Translations under genes and position numbers: made by a program
Shown here: positions 16,785 to 24,468 of the stretch, one piece after another
How positions within the stretch are numbered: the stretch's first letter is position 1
Layout: each line of letters opens with the position of its first letter
The notes under the pieces: model-generated
Told to the model about the DNA's origin: nothing
What the model saw: the letters and a program-made list of their open reading frames with translations, nothing else
The model's database searches: none
NCBI GenBank assembly: GCA_900104565.1
Contig: LT629951.1
Span: 531,596 to 595,595 of the forward strand
DNA: 64,000 bases
From: Ruminococcaceae bacterium Marseille-P2935
Lineage (GTDB): Bacteria > Bacillota > Clostridia > Oscillospirales > Ruminococcaceae
Direction: 5' to 3'

Positions 16785-18041
16785 ATGTGGATTTATTATG
16801 TATTATTTGCATTGATTTTGGGCTTGGGTTATTTTTTGTGTGAATATAAACCCAGTCAAGCTAAAAAAATCACCTATTTCATAATTATGGGGCTCGTTTT
16901 GACATTGGTTGTTGGGCTGCGCTATGGAATTGGGTATGACTATTTTACTTATGGCAAAATATTTGATGAAATAAAAGCCCTTAGTTTTGCTAAACTGTTT
17001 ACCGGCACCACCTATGAAATTGGTTTTGCACTTTTATGTAAGATGATTTCGCTGTTTACCTCCTCTTATCTTGCTTTTTACCTCATTTTTGCGCTGTGCA
17101 CCATTGGGCCGCTAATGGTTTTCTTATACCGGTATCAATATGGCTGGCTTATGCTGTTTGCCTATGCAACAATGGGGCTCTACTATGGTTCTATGAACAT
17201 GATGCGCCAATATTTGGCGGCTACCATTGTGCTGTGGAGCCTGGAGTTTATTCAGAAGAAAAAGTTTGTGCCGTATTTGCTTATTATTTTGCTGGCTGCT
17301 TCCATGCATAAATCTGCCCTGATTATGATCCCAGTGTTTTTCCTTGCGCTGATTCCAATCAATTGGAAAACACTTACTGCCTATGGCGTTGGAGTGGTAG
17401 TGCTGCTTTGTACCTCGGATTATATCATTTCGTGGGTTACCCAATATGTTTATCAAAGCTATAATCTGCAGTCCATTTATATGCAGCCTACAACACTGCT
17501 GTATGCGATTTCCCCAGCGGTATTTATGGTAATAGCCCTGGTGCTAAAAAATAAGCTGCTGGCCAAGGATGCGGGCAATAAGGTGTATTTGAACCTGATC
17601 ATTTATTATTTTATAACCTACTTGATGTTAGCTAAATACCTGATTGTGCAGCGGTTGTCCGTTTACTTTGCTGGCGCGCTGTTTTTGCTGATTCCTCAGG
17701 TGCTTTCCTTATTTGAGGTGCCGAAGAGCCTGACCGAGAAAATTGCGTCAACTAAAGCACAGATCAAAAAGGCAACCAGTACCCAGTCAAAAATATTGAC
17801 CGCCAAATTGCTGGAAGAGAAAAAACAATTAAAAGAAACCCGTATATTTCATGGGTTTGCAATGGGAGTGCTGGTGTTCTTCTGTTTTATTGGCACCATG
17901 TTTTCCATGAACCAAGGGGATCACAGGGTTTTCCCCTATTACTCTGTTTTTCAATATCAAGACTTTATACCCGGAGAAACCAACCCCAATCCCGTATATC
18001 AGCCAGTAGCTGATGAAATTGCCAGATTATTTGGGGAATAA
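16785..18041 (+). CDS. EpsG-like membrane protein, polysaccharide polymerase type
   Basis: A 418-residue polytopic membrane protein. The order of features fits the EpsG family of exopolysaccharide polymerases. These are an N-terminal membrane helix, VVGLRYGIGYDYFTYGK (the GxDY motif after helix 2-3), long hydrophobic helices, SMNMMRQYLAATIVLWSL (conserved MRQ), and MHKSALIMIPVFFLALIP (HKSA). A charged loop at about 310-350 precedes the last helix. EpsG proteins usually sit in exopolysaccharide clusters with glycosyltransferases; none is present here, so this is an orphan between surface genes D and E. I infer a role in a cell-surface glycan but cannot name the polymer. Confidence 0.75.
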   Translation: MWIYYVLFALILGLGYFLCEYKPSQAKKITYFIIMGLVLTLVVGLRYGIGYDYFTYGKIFDEIKALSFAKLFTGTTYEIGFALLCKMISLFTSSYLAFYLIFALCTIGPLMVFLYRYQYGWLMLFAYATMGLYYGSMNMMRQYLAATIVLWSLEFIQKKKFVPYLLIILLAASMHKSALIMIPVFFLALIPINWKTLTAYGVGVVVLLCTSDYIISWVTQYVYQSYNLQSIYMQPTTLLYAISPAVFMVIALVLKNKLLAKDAGNKVYLNLIIYYFITYLMLAKYLIVQRLSVYFAGALFLLIPQVLSLFEVPKSLTEKIASTKAQIKKATSTQSKILTAKLLEEKKQLKETRIFHGFAMGVLVFFCFIGTMFSMNQGDHRVFPYYSVFQYQDFIPGETNPNPVYQPVADEIARLFGE

Positions 18042-18046
18042 TACCA

Positions 18047-18077
18047 CAAAAAGCCACCCAATTTAGGGCGGCTTTTT
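18047..18077 (+). terminator. Terminator after the EpsG-like gene
   Basis: AAAAAGCCACCC pairs with GGGCGGCTTTTT around AATTTA. Confidence 0.8.
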
Positions 18078-18181
18078 GCATAGGTTGGAAAAAAATTAAC
18101 TATTTATTCCTGAAAAAACGGATTCAAAAGGTAATATATTCAACCATTAGATGGCAGTTTGTTGCTTTTACCAAATAAATA

Positions 18182-18237
18182 TGGAAATAAGCGAAGTCTG
18201 ATTATGTTATATACACAATAACATTTGCTTATTTCCA
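18182..18237. promoter_or_regulatory. Long inverted repeat upstream of the protein E promoter
   Basis: TGGAAATAAGC (18182) is exactly complementary to GCTTATTTCCA (18227), with a second inner pair ATGTTAT/ATAACAT. It ends about a dozen bases before the -35 of protein E, so it is placed like an operator or activator site. Confidence 0.5.
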
Positions 18238-18248
18238 ACATCCTCCTA

Positions 18249-18278
18249 TTGTAATAAGTGTTAGAAGTACCCTATAAT
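18249..18278 (+). promoter_or_regulatory. Promoter of protein E
   Basis: TTGTAA, 18 bases, TATAAT; the start codon follows 44 bases later after a TAGGAGG ribosome site. Confidence 0.65.
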
Positions 18279-18321
18279 GAACACGTGCCGAAAGGCAACC
18301 AAACTTGTAGGAGGAATTCCA

Positions 18322-19434
18322 ATGAAAAAAGCACTCGCACTATTGCTGGCTCTTACTGCATTCTTCAGTTTAGCAGTAACAGCGGTGGCCGACGGTGAAG
18401 ATTTAGACAATATAGCACCCCTGACTGACGGAATGACTTTGGGGGCAGACGCAGGCGGCGTAACTCCAGAAGGATTATTGAAACCTGGAAGCGAATACTT
18501 TTTCCCCATTCTAATTGTAGAAAATGGCGAGCAGATTGAAGTAAATGATGAGTACATGAACAACTTCCGTTTCAGCTATGAGAAAAAAGAAGGCTCTGCT
18601 GAAATCTCTGCGCTGAAAGTAATGGAAAAAGACGGTGAATATGTACTGAACCTGAAGCTGAAAGCTGGTTATCCAGTTAAGAAAACAGAAGTTCAGGCAG
18701 TTGTAAAAATGGTTGAGAAATCCACCGGAACTGAGAAATTTGCTGTTTCCTTAAACTTTGAGACCGGATATAATACCATTGATCCCAGCGCTTTGGAAGC
18801 TGCAAAAAATGGTGGTTATGTTCAGGTAACACCTGACGCGCCGGTTATTACCGAAAACAACTTTAATACTCTGAATGAGTATGCTAACGGCGGCAAGGTG
18901 ACTTTTGCAGGCGGTGACTGGAAATTTTCCAGCAAGGTACTGGGTCAGGGCGCTTTAAACCTGGCACACAATGAAACCCCCGTAAAAGAAATTATGACGA
19001 AATACCAGGACAGCGAGTTTAAATTTGTAAACTTCCCAGCAGCTCCTACCTTTGATTTTACAAATGGTCAGCTGACTGTTCTGATTGACGACGAGCTGGC
19101 TGCTTTTGACGGTAAAATTAATGTTTACCGTTATATGGGCGGCGTAGTATACAAACTGAAAACTAACTTCAATGAAGAGGATCAGTCTGTAACCATCAAT
19201 ACCAACAAGCTGGGTACTTTCTTTATATCCAATGCAGAAATCCCCAACGGTACGGTTATCAATGCCAATGCAGGCGGCTCCGGCAGCGGTTCCGGCAACA
19301 ATAACGGCTCTGCCAACCAAAGCAAGCCGAACCCGGGCATGGGCGCTGGCCGCTCTGCAGCTTCCGCGGTAGTAGTAATGACAGCAGCAGTTGCGGCAGC
19401 AGCCGGAGTCGTTGTGCTGAAAAAATCCAAGTAA
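18322..19434 (+). CDS. Secreted surface protein E, NPGMGA-tail family
   Basis: A 370-residue exported protein. I start at the ATG at 18322 because GTAGGAGG lies just upstream and the signal peptide MKKALALLLALTAFFSLAVT then AVA begins there; the frame itself opens 45 bases earlier. The N-terminal half is unlike A-D. The second half keeps the family blocks: VLGQGALNLAHN (compare YKQGKVNMA), FKFVNFPAAPTFDF and TNKLGTFFISNAEI. A GSGSGSGNNNGSANQ linker and NPGMGA (about residue 337)-hydrophobic-KKSK follow. The Gly/Ser/Asn linker is like wall-spanning linkers of sortase substrates. Own promoter and strong terminator. Confidence 0.87.
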   Translation: MKKALALLLALTAFFSLAVTAVADGEDLDNIAPLTDGMTLGADAGGVTPEGLLKPGSEYFFPILIVENGEQIEVNDEYMNNFRFSYEKKEGSAEISALKVMEKDGEYVLNLKLKAGYPVKKTEVQAVVKMVEKSTGTEKFAVSLNFETGYNTIDPSALEAAKNGGYVQVTPDAPVITENNFNTLNEYANGGKVTFAGGDWKFSSKVLGQGALNLAHNETPVKEIMTKYQDSEFKFVNFPAAPTFDFTNGQLTVLIDDELAAFDGKINVYRYMGGVVYKLKTNFNEEDQSVTINTNKLGTFFISNAEIPNGTVINANAGGSGSGSGNNNGSANQSKPNPGMGAGRSAASAVVVMTAAVAAAAGVVVLKKSK

Positions 19435-19564
19435 TAAAAAGCGATAAATCTTACAGTATAAATATAGCCTTTATACTGCTTGCAATCTGTTGGGTACCTG
19501 TGGCGGTTTTGTTCGCTGAGTGGTGCTAAAAAACTTTTAAAATTTGTATGGTTTAACGCTTAAC

Positions 19565-19611
19565 AAAAACAAGATGCCCCCGCACATAGTGTGGGGGCAT
19601 CTTGTTTTTTT
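19565..19611 (+). terminator. Strong terminator after protein E
   Basis: AACAAGATGCCCCCGCAC pairs over 18 bases with GTGTGGGGGCATCTTGTT around ATA, then TTTTT. Confidence 0.92.
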
Positions 19612-19669
19612 GACCTACGGTCCAATTATCCACACATTAAATCAGTGGTAACGGCGAAGGTAGAGCAAT

Positions 19670-20235
19670 GGACATACAAAAAGCAGGCTAGAATAAATGA
19701 GGTTTAGCCGCCGCACGAAGAAGGAAAAGGAGAACAACATCTATGGATGAAAAGGATTAATCACAGTATTTAACCCTTTGTTCATACAAAGTGGGAATAC
19801 AAATAGCACATTGTATGGGGGGAATTTAGAAGGGAAAAGATAGATGGAAAAATGAGAACAGATTTAGGAGCAATATTGCAAGCACTATTCTGGCATAAAA
19901 AGTTGAGAGCCAATGCACACCTAGAGTATACCCATATGTTAGTAGAGATACCAGCAAAGATGTGCATATCGAGTTTCAGGGGCATTTAAAGGGGAAAAGA
20001 TGATTGCCTGAGCTTAAAACATATATTTTTTGACGGGAAGCCCTATGTTAAATATGATTACAGAAAACCAAAATTTTATTACAGTGATTGGGACTGTGCC
20101 GCCAAGAGTATAATATAACACTGAGCTGCAATACAACGTCACAGAATGTATGGCTGTGTTTTATTGAAGTGAAAAATTTAAGCCCTTCGCTACAGCCATA
20201 GAGTAGTTGTAATATCCCGCTGCTTATTGCTGGAA
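19670..20235 (+). pseudogene. Decayed IS200/IS605-type transposase (tnpA)
   Basis: Stops and frameshifts break every frame, but pieces align to a Y1 transposase in order. DLGAILQALFWHKKLRANA is followed by HLEYTHMLVEIPAKMCISSF, the counterpart of MPDHVHMLVSIPPK...SSFMGYLKGK, then RGHLKGK and a degraded YKYGNRHFW-like stretch (KYDYRKPKFYY). The HUH histidines are ruined (HVH became THM), so it is inactive. It sits between protein E and the sortase gene and shows this locus has hosted insertion. No terminal hairpins of the element could be found. Confidence 0.6.
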
Positions 20236-20245
20236 ACAATATAAA

Positions 20246-20274
20246 AAGACGGGCAATTAATATACCCGTCTTTT
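20246..20274 (-). terminator. Terminator after the sortase gene
   Basis: Minus strand: AAGACGGG pairs with CCCGTCTT around TATATTAATTG, followed by TTTATA. Confidence 0.8.
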
Positions 20275-20301
20275 CTTATATTCACTATTTTGCCTCACCT
20301 G

Positions 20302-21159
20302 TTAAAAGGTTGGTTTTTTAATAGATGGATTCACCTTTACATCCACAGTTTCAGAAGAGATATCTTCACCCGGGCGAACCAGGCGCGCTGCCACTACAAA
20401 CCGCTGGTGGGTGTTTGCAACACCGCCATAACGGTATGTACAGGTAGAAAGGAAGAGCAGCTTGTCGTTTGAGGTTACATCCACATCATAAATAAACTCT
20501 GAACGGGCTTGTGACTCGTTGATCATATTTTGAATATCGGCATCTGTAGTATTTTTTACTTTAATGTATTTAAAGCTGGTGTCAGTATCAAATACTGCAA
20601 AAATTTTCCACACCATATCATCGTCTACAGTGGAAAAATAAATATACGGATTATTTTTAGCAACATCCATATCTCGAAAGCGAATAAGCTGGGCAAACTC
20701 TTCTCCGTTTTTATTGTCGTCTACGTTATGCCCATAAATAATGGTATTGCGGGAAAGTTCATCTCTCGTGCCAAAAGTGTTCTCGTAATCAGCAAACAGG
20801 CAGCCCTCATAGCGGTACTGTTTATTTTCATCCAAACGCATATAATACTCGTTGTTAGTTGCCTGCACCACAGCATCGTTTACATCTGTGCCAGGAACCC
20901 GAAGCCAGCCGATCGTATCAGAATTTTTATTGTACTGAGCTACGATTTTTTCCAGCAAATCAGCCTCTGGCTCTTTTATAAAACCAAAATCCAAAGGTTC
21001 TGTTAAAGGGTTTTGAAAAGGGTAATCAGCATTTACCGAAGCAGTGCTTTGTGACTCAGAAGAGCTTTTTGAGGAAGAATCGCCTCCGCTGCAGGCTGTA
21101 AGGGAAAGAACCATGACACAGGCCAGCAGTACGCTTACAAGTTTTGACAATCGAATCAT
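20302..21159 (-). CDS. Class B sortase with a lipoprotein signal
   Basis: A 285-residue transpeptidase of the sortase B family, which links surface proteins to peptidoglycan outside the cell. The catalytic triad is visible: His144 in NTIIYGHN, Cys240 in LFLSTCTYRYG and Arg253 in NTHQRFVVAARL. The start at 21159 follows AGGAGGTCC and gives a signal peptide with lipobox LTAC (Cys23), then a Ser-rich linker. Sortases normally use a plain N-terminal membrane anchor, so lipid anchoring is unusual. Class B enzymes cut NPxTx motifs; the five nearby NP(G/A)MGA proteins and the NPQTG protein at 50.7-55.4 kb are the obvious candidate substrates. Single-gene unit with own terminator. Confidence 0.9.
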   Translation of the reverse strand: MIRLSKLVSVLLACVMVLSLTACSGGDSSSKSSSESQSTASVNADYPFQNPLTEPLDFGFIKEPEADLLEKIVAQYNKNSDTIGWLRVPGTDVNDAVVQATNNEYYMRLDENKQYRYEGCLFADYENTFGTRDELSRNTIIYGHNVDDNKNGEEFAQLIRFRDMDVAKNNPYIYFSTVDDDMVWKIFAVFDTDTSFKYIKVKNTTDADIQNMINESQARSEFIYDVDVTSNDKLLFLSTCTYRYGGVANTHQRFVVAARLVRPGEDISSETVDVKVNPSIKKPTF

Positions 21160-21214
21160 ATGAGGACCTCCTAGGGATTGATATATACAAAAACCGGAAA
21201 AGATGCGAAGCACC

Positions 21215-22981
21215 TTATTTTTCCTGTTTTTTATCGTGGGTTACGGCATTGCAGACTATACCCCTACCGGCATCCAACGAAACTGTGGTACCAGTTTTCA
21301 GGATATCCGTAGCATGGCCAGCTCCCACCAACACTGGAATGTCCAGTGCCATACCCACAATCGCGGCGTGAGAGTTAAGTCCGCTGTTTTCTGTCACAAT
21401 TCCCGAGGCTTTTTTCATAATAGATAAAATCTCATTCGAGGTTTGCGGTATTACTAATATATCATTTTGTTTAAAATTAATCAATGCTTCTTCTTCCGTA
21501 CGGGCGACACAAACATTACCGCAAACCGAAAGCTTGTTGACCCCCTGGCCGGTTACCAGGACATCTCCAACAATATGAACCTTGAGTATATTGGTTGTGC
21601 CCGAAATACCCAACGGTACGCCAGCGGTAATTACCACCAAGTCGCCATTGTTGACGCAGCCAATTTCCCTTGCGGCTGCCACGGCAGAGGAGAAGAGGTC
21701 GTCTGTATTATCTTTAATGTCTATTTTAAGAGGAATTACCCCCCAAGACATACTAAGCTGCCGAAAAGTTATTTCATCATAGGTGCAGCCTATAATAGGC
21801 ATGTCCGGGCGGTATTTGCTAATCATGCGGGCAGTGGTACCGGATTTGGACACAGCAATGATAGCCGAGGCGCCCAGATCATAGGCTGTGGTGCAGGTAG
21901 CGTGGGAGATCGCGTTGGTGACGTCTTTTGAGGCAGGATAATTCTGGTTTTCAAACCTTCCACGGTAGTTGATATCGCGTTCAGCACGGGCTGCAATGGT
22001 AGCCATTGTCTGAACAGATTCAATGGGGTAGAGCCCGGCGGCAGTTTCGCCCGAAAGCATGATTGCGCTGGTACCATCGTAAATTGCATTGGCAACATCT
22101 GTTGCCTCAGCACGAGTAGGGCGGGGGTTTTTCATCATGCTGTCCAGCATCTGGGTAGCGGTAATTACTATTTTACCGCAGTTATAGGCTTTTTTGATCA
22201 TCTTTTTTTGAATAACCGGAATTTCTTCCAGGTCAATTTCTACTCCCATATCACCTCTGGCAACCATAATACCGTCAGCGACTTTGAGAATTTCTTCCAG
22301 ATTCTGTACCCCTTCGGAGTTCTCGATTTTTGCAATAATTTTTATCGTATGGCAGCCCTGTTGATCCAGCAGCTGCCGAATTTGCAGAATATCATCCGCC
22401 GTACGGGTAAAGGAAGCAGCAATGAAGTCAAACCCGGTTTGGACACCAAAAATAATGTCCTGTTTATCTTGTTCGCTGATATAGGGCATGGAAAGGCATA
22501 CTCCTGGCAGGTTCACCCCTTTTTTGTCCGAAACAGGTCCTCCATGCACTACGGTGCAAAGAATATCTGTGGCGGTGCTGTTCACTACCTTCAGTTCCAG
22601 TAAACCGTCGTCAATTAAAATTCGGCTGCCGGGAAAAACATCCTTCGGAAGATCCTGATAGGTGACCGAAACCCGGGAACTGTCTCCCTCAACATCCATA
22701 GTAGTTAGCGTGAAGGGGGCACCGTCTTTTAAAACAACTTTGCCGTCTTTAAATTTTTTAAGACGAATTTCGGGACCCTTTGTATCTAAAAGGGTAGCCA
22801 ACGAAATGTTCATTTCGGTGCGGATTTTATCGACCATTTGGAAACGTTCCAAATGCTCCTCATGACTTCCATGGGAAAAATTGAACCGTGCCACATTCAT
22901 GCCGGCAGCCGCCAATTGGCGGATTTTTTCCTCGCTAGATGTAGCAGGGCCTAATGTACAAATAATTTTAGTTCTTCTCAT
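21215..22981 (-). CDS. pyk: Pyruvate kinase with C-terminal PEP-utilising-type domain
   Basis: Converts phosphoenolpyruvate and ADP to pyruvate and ATP. From the ATG at 22981 (GGAG six bases upstream; a longer frame starts four codons earlier) it reads MRRTKIICTLGPATSSEEKI, the standard N-terminus. It continues with NFSHGSHEEH, LLDTKGPEIR, the catalytic KIENSEGVQNL lysine and VARGDMGVEIDLEEIP. MLDSM..NPRPTRAEATDVANAIYDG and SGETAAG.YP follow. The C-terminal 90 residues (VTENSGLNSHAAIVGMALDI) are the PEP-utilising mobile domain found in Bacillus-type pyruvate kinases. The upstream region is a dispersed hairpin element that provides its ribosome site. Confidence 0.97.
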   Translation of the reverse strand: MRRTKIICTLGPATSSEEKIRQLAAAGMNVARFNFSHGSHEEHLERFQMVDKIRTEMNISLATLLDTKGPEIRLKKFKDGKVVLKDGAPFTLTTMDVEGDSSRVSVTYQDLPKDVFPGSRILIDDGLLELKVVNSTATDILCTVVHGGPVSDKKGVNLPGVCLSMPYISEQDKQDIIFGVQTGFDFIAASFTRTADDILQIRQLLDQQGCHTIKIIAKIENSEGVQNLEEILKVADGIMVARGDMGVEIDLEEIPVIQKKMIKKAYNCGKIVITATQMLDSMMKNPRPTRAEATDVANAIYDGTSAIMLSGETAAGLYPIESVQTMATIAARAERDINYRGRFENQNYPASKDVTNAISHATCTTAYDLGASAIIAVSKSGTTARMISKYRPDMPIIGCTYDEITFRQLSMSWGVIPLKIDIKDNTDDLFSSAVAAAREIGCVNNGDLVVITAGVPLGISGTTNILKVHIVGDVLVTGQGVNKLSVCGNVCVARTEEEALINFKQNDILVIPQTSNEILSIMKKASGIVTENSGLNSHAAIVGMALDIPVLVGAGHATDILKTGTTVSLDAGRGIVCNAVTHDKKQEK

Positions 22982-22987
22982 AAAATG

Positions 22988-23049
22988 CTCCATTCCGCCC
23001 TTCGCCCCGGCGTAAAACGTTATTCAAATGTGACTCTTATCACGCGAAG
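22988..23049 (-). repeat. 62-bp direct repeat, copy 1
   Basis: This matches 23265-23326 at 61 of 62 positions (one G/A change). It spans the GGCGGAATGGAG end, hairpin 2 and half of hairpin 1 of the dispersed element. The copies are 277 bases apart. Confidence 0.9.
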
Positions 23050-23260
23050 CAAAGGGATGATAAGAGTATTTCTGCCTTCTGCAGGAGGTTGCTTTGGGGA
23101 GTGACCCCAAAAGAAGTATAGGTACGGGTAACTTAAGCTTATGGCGTGCTGCCCGGCACAGTGCCAGCCGCAGCAAACCTTACGCAGCGCAACCTGGGCT
23201 ATGCCCAGGCTGTTGGCGTAAAGATCGCCCGAGAGGATAGCTTGAAAGCATATTTCAAAC
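22988..23260 (-). repeat. Dispersed structured element before pyk (copy 2)
   Basis: On the minus strand, CCTATACTT at about 23112-23120 is followed by CCTCCTGC and AGGC, hairpin 1 at 23034-23066 (CTCTTATCA pairing with TGATAAGAG), an A/T spacer, hairpin 2 at 22996-23012 (GCC(G)...GGC) and GGCGGAATGGAG. The same order of blocks occurs at 23968-24170 and, in part, at 1267-1690. Confidence 0.6.
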
Positions 23261-23264
23261 TTTT

Positions 23265-23326
23265 CTCCATTCCGCCCTTCACCCCGGCGTAAAACGTTAT
23301 TCAAATGTGACTCTTATCACGCGAAG
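23265..23326 (-). repeat. 62-bp direct repeat, copy 2
   Basis: Second copy of the pyk-proximal repeat. Here GGCGGAATGGAG is followed by sequence without a plausible gene, so the copy looks like the footprint of a tandem insertion or partial duplication. The gap 23327-23501 has no recognised feature. Confidence 0.9.
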
Positions 23327-23501
23327 AATAACAAAAGTTTACATGATCTCACCCGATGAACATGCCAGTACTCGTGAGTCAAGCTTTCAAAGGAATCAGC
23401 CGTTCCGGGTAAAAGCAGCATTTGCAGCTGCATAAAACGCTGTATCTATTGTGCTCCGTGTACCTGGGAGTGTAATCGTGTTGAAAATAGAAAGATACTT
23501 T

Positions 23502-23960
23502 TTATTGATTTCGCGTTTCGTCAAAATTTTCAAATTTCCACTCTAAAACATCCCCGTCCTGAATAGGCTGCGAAAGAACATCCTGAGTGACCTTTTCTCC
23601 ATTTAAATAAAGCACCCAGCCGGTATCTTCACGGTTGGGAATATTATTAAAGCTGATAAATTGCCCGTCTTTCAGTTCAAAAGGAATAATATCTAACGTT
23701 TGGGTAGCCATACCGGCTGTAGGAGAAGCAGAGCCTTCTATTACAACGGTTGAATCAAACAGTGACTCCATATATTCATCGCGTACCCGCAGAGTTACCG
23801 AAATTTTTTGCCCGTTTGCCTCACTAGCGGTAAAGGTGGGCAGGCTTTGCTCGGCCCCAGAGGAGGAACCCTCTCCCCGGGAACAGCCGGTGAATAGAAT
23901 AAATGCGGTTAGAATAACGGCCAGTACCGATATTATACGTTTTATTATCATACGTTTCAT
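23502..23960 (-). CDS. Small lipoprotein, DUF4430-like domain
   Basis: A 152-residue lipoprotein. From the ATG at 23960 (GGAG seven bases upstream) a signal peptide MKRMIIKRIISVLAVILTAF is followed by lipobox FTGC, placing it on the outer face of the membrane. The C-terminal half carries GWVLYLNGEKV and DGDVLEWKFE, as in DUF4430 domains, a beta-grasp-like fold related to the C-terminal domain of transcobalamin-type binding proteins and often found on surface proteins. No partner gene is adjacent. A ligand cannot be named. The upstream sequence is another copy of the dispersed hairpin element. Confidence 0.7.
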   Translation of the reverse strand: MKRMIIKRIISVLAVILTAFILFTGCSRGEGSSSGAEQSLPTFTASEANGQKISVTLRVRDEYMESLFDSTVVIEGSASPTAGMATQTLDIIPFELKDGQFISFNNIPNREDTGWVLYLNGEKVTQDVLSQPIQDGDVLEWKFENFDETRNQ

Positions 23961-23967
23961 ACAAATA

Positions 23968-24170
23968 CTCCATTCCGCCGATCTGAGCCGGCACAAAATA
24001 ATAATTGAAAGTGCGGAGTGCCCCTATTAAGCAGATAGAGGGATGACAGGAGCGTTTTGGCCTAAGCAGGAGGCATGTCCGAGACGCGTTCCGCCAGGGA
24101 AAAGTATAGGCGGTAGTGAGCAACCCAAACTTCCCCAAGAGGAGGCTAAGCACTGTGCTTGAGAATCTGC
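23968..24170 (-). repeat. Dispersed structured element before the lipoprotein gene (copy 3)
   Basis: Minus-strand blocks in order: TTGGGTTGCTC, ACCGCCTATACTTTTCCCTG, CCTCCTGCTTAGGC, TGTCATCCCTC, hairpin 1 (24020-24041, CTAT/ATAG core), an A/T spacer, hairpin 2 (23977-23992, GCCGGCTCAGATCGGC) and GGCGGAATGGAG. Stem bases differ from the pyk and ureG copies while positions are kept. The remaining 24171-24400 is A/T-rich and empty. Confidence 0.6.
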
Positions 24171-24408
24171 CAGGGGCATCAGTTTAAAAACATTAAAAAT
24201 ATGCCCTTTTTTTCCACAGTAATAAAGGCTGCAGTATTCACCGATGTAGTTTAACAAATAATAAAAATAAAATAAATTACTATTTTTCCATTTAACAGTA
24301 TACCGAATTAACCCCATGGAATCAATATAAATCCTGTGAACGGGGAAATAAATTATTAAGTTTACCTTAAATAAGTTTAAATCCTCTGTTTTTTTGTGAA
24401 ATAGTTGC

Positions 24409-24447
24409 TATACTGAAACTGTATTACACGAATTAGTACAGTTTCAG
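24409..24447 (+). promoter_or_regulatory. Promoter overlapped by a palindromic operator
   Basis: The -10 TATACT is at 24409-24414. CTGAAACTGTA (24413) and TACAGTTTCAG (24437) form a perfect 11-bp inverted repeat that overlaps the -10 and the transcription start. Position and symmetry fit an autoregulatory site for the YtrA-type GntR repressor encoded 20 bases downstream. Confidence 0.7.
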
Positions 24448-24468
24448 TCAGTGGAAGGAGGGACGGAT

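Noticed and set aside
23020-23304. 94-codon minus-strand frame upstream of pyk
   Set aside because: It begins inside the 62-bp repeat and covers the hairpin element; composition is not protein-like and the repeat explains it.
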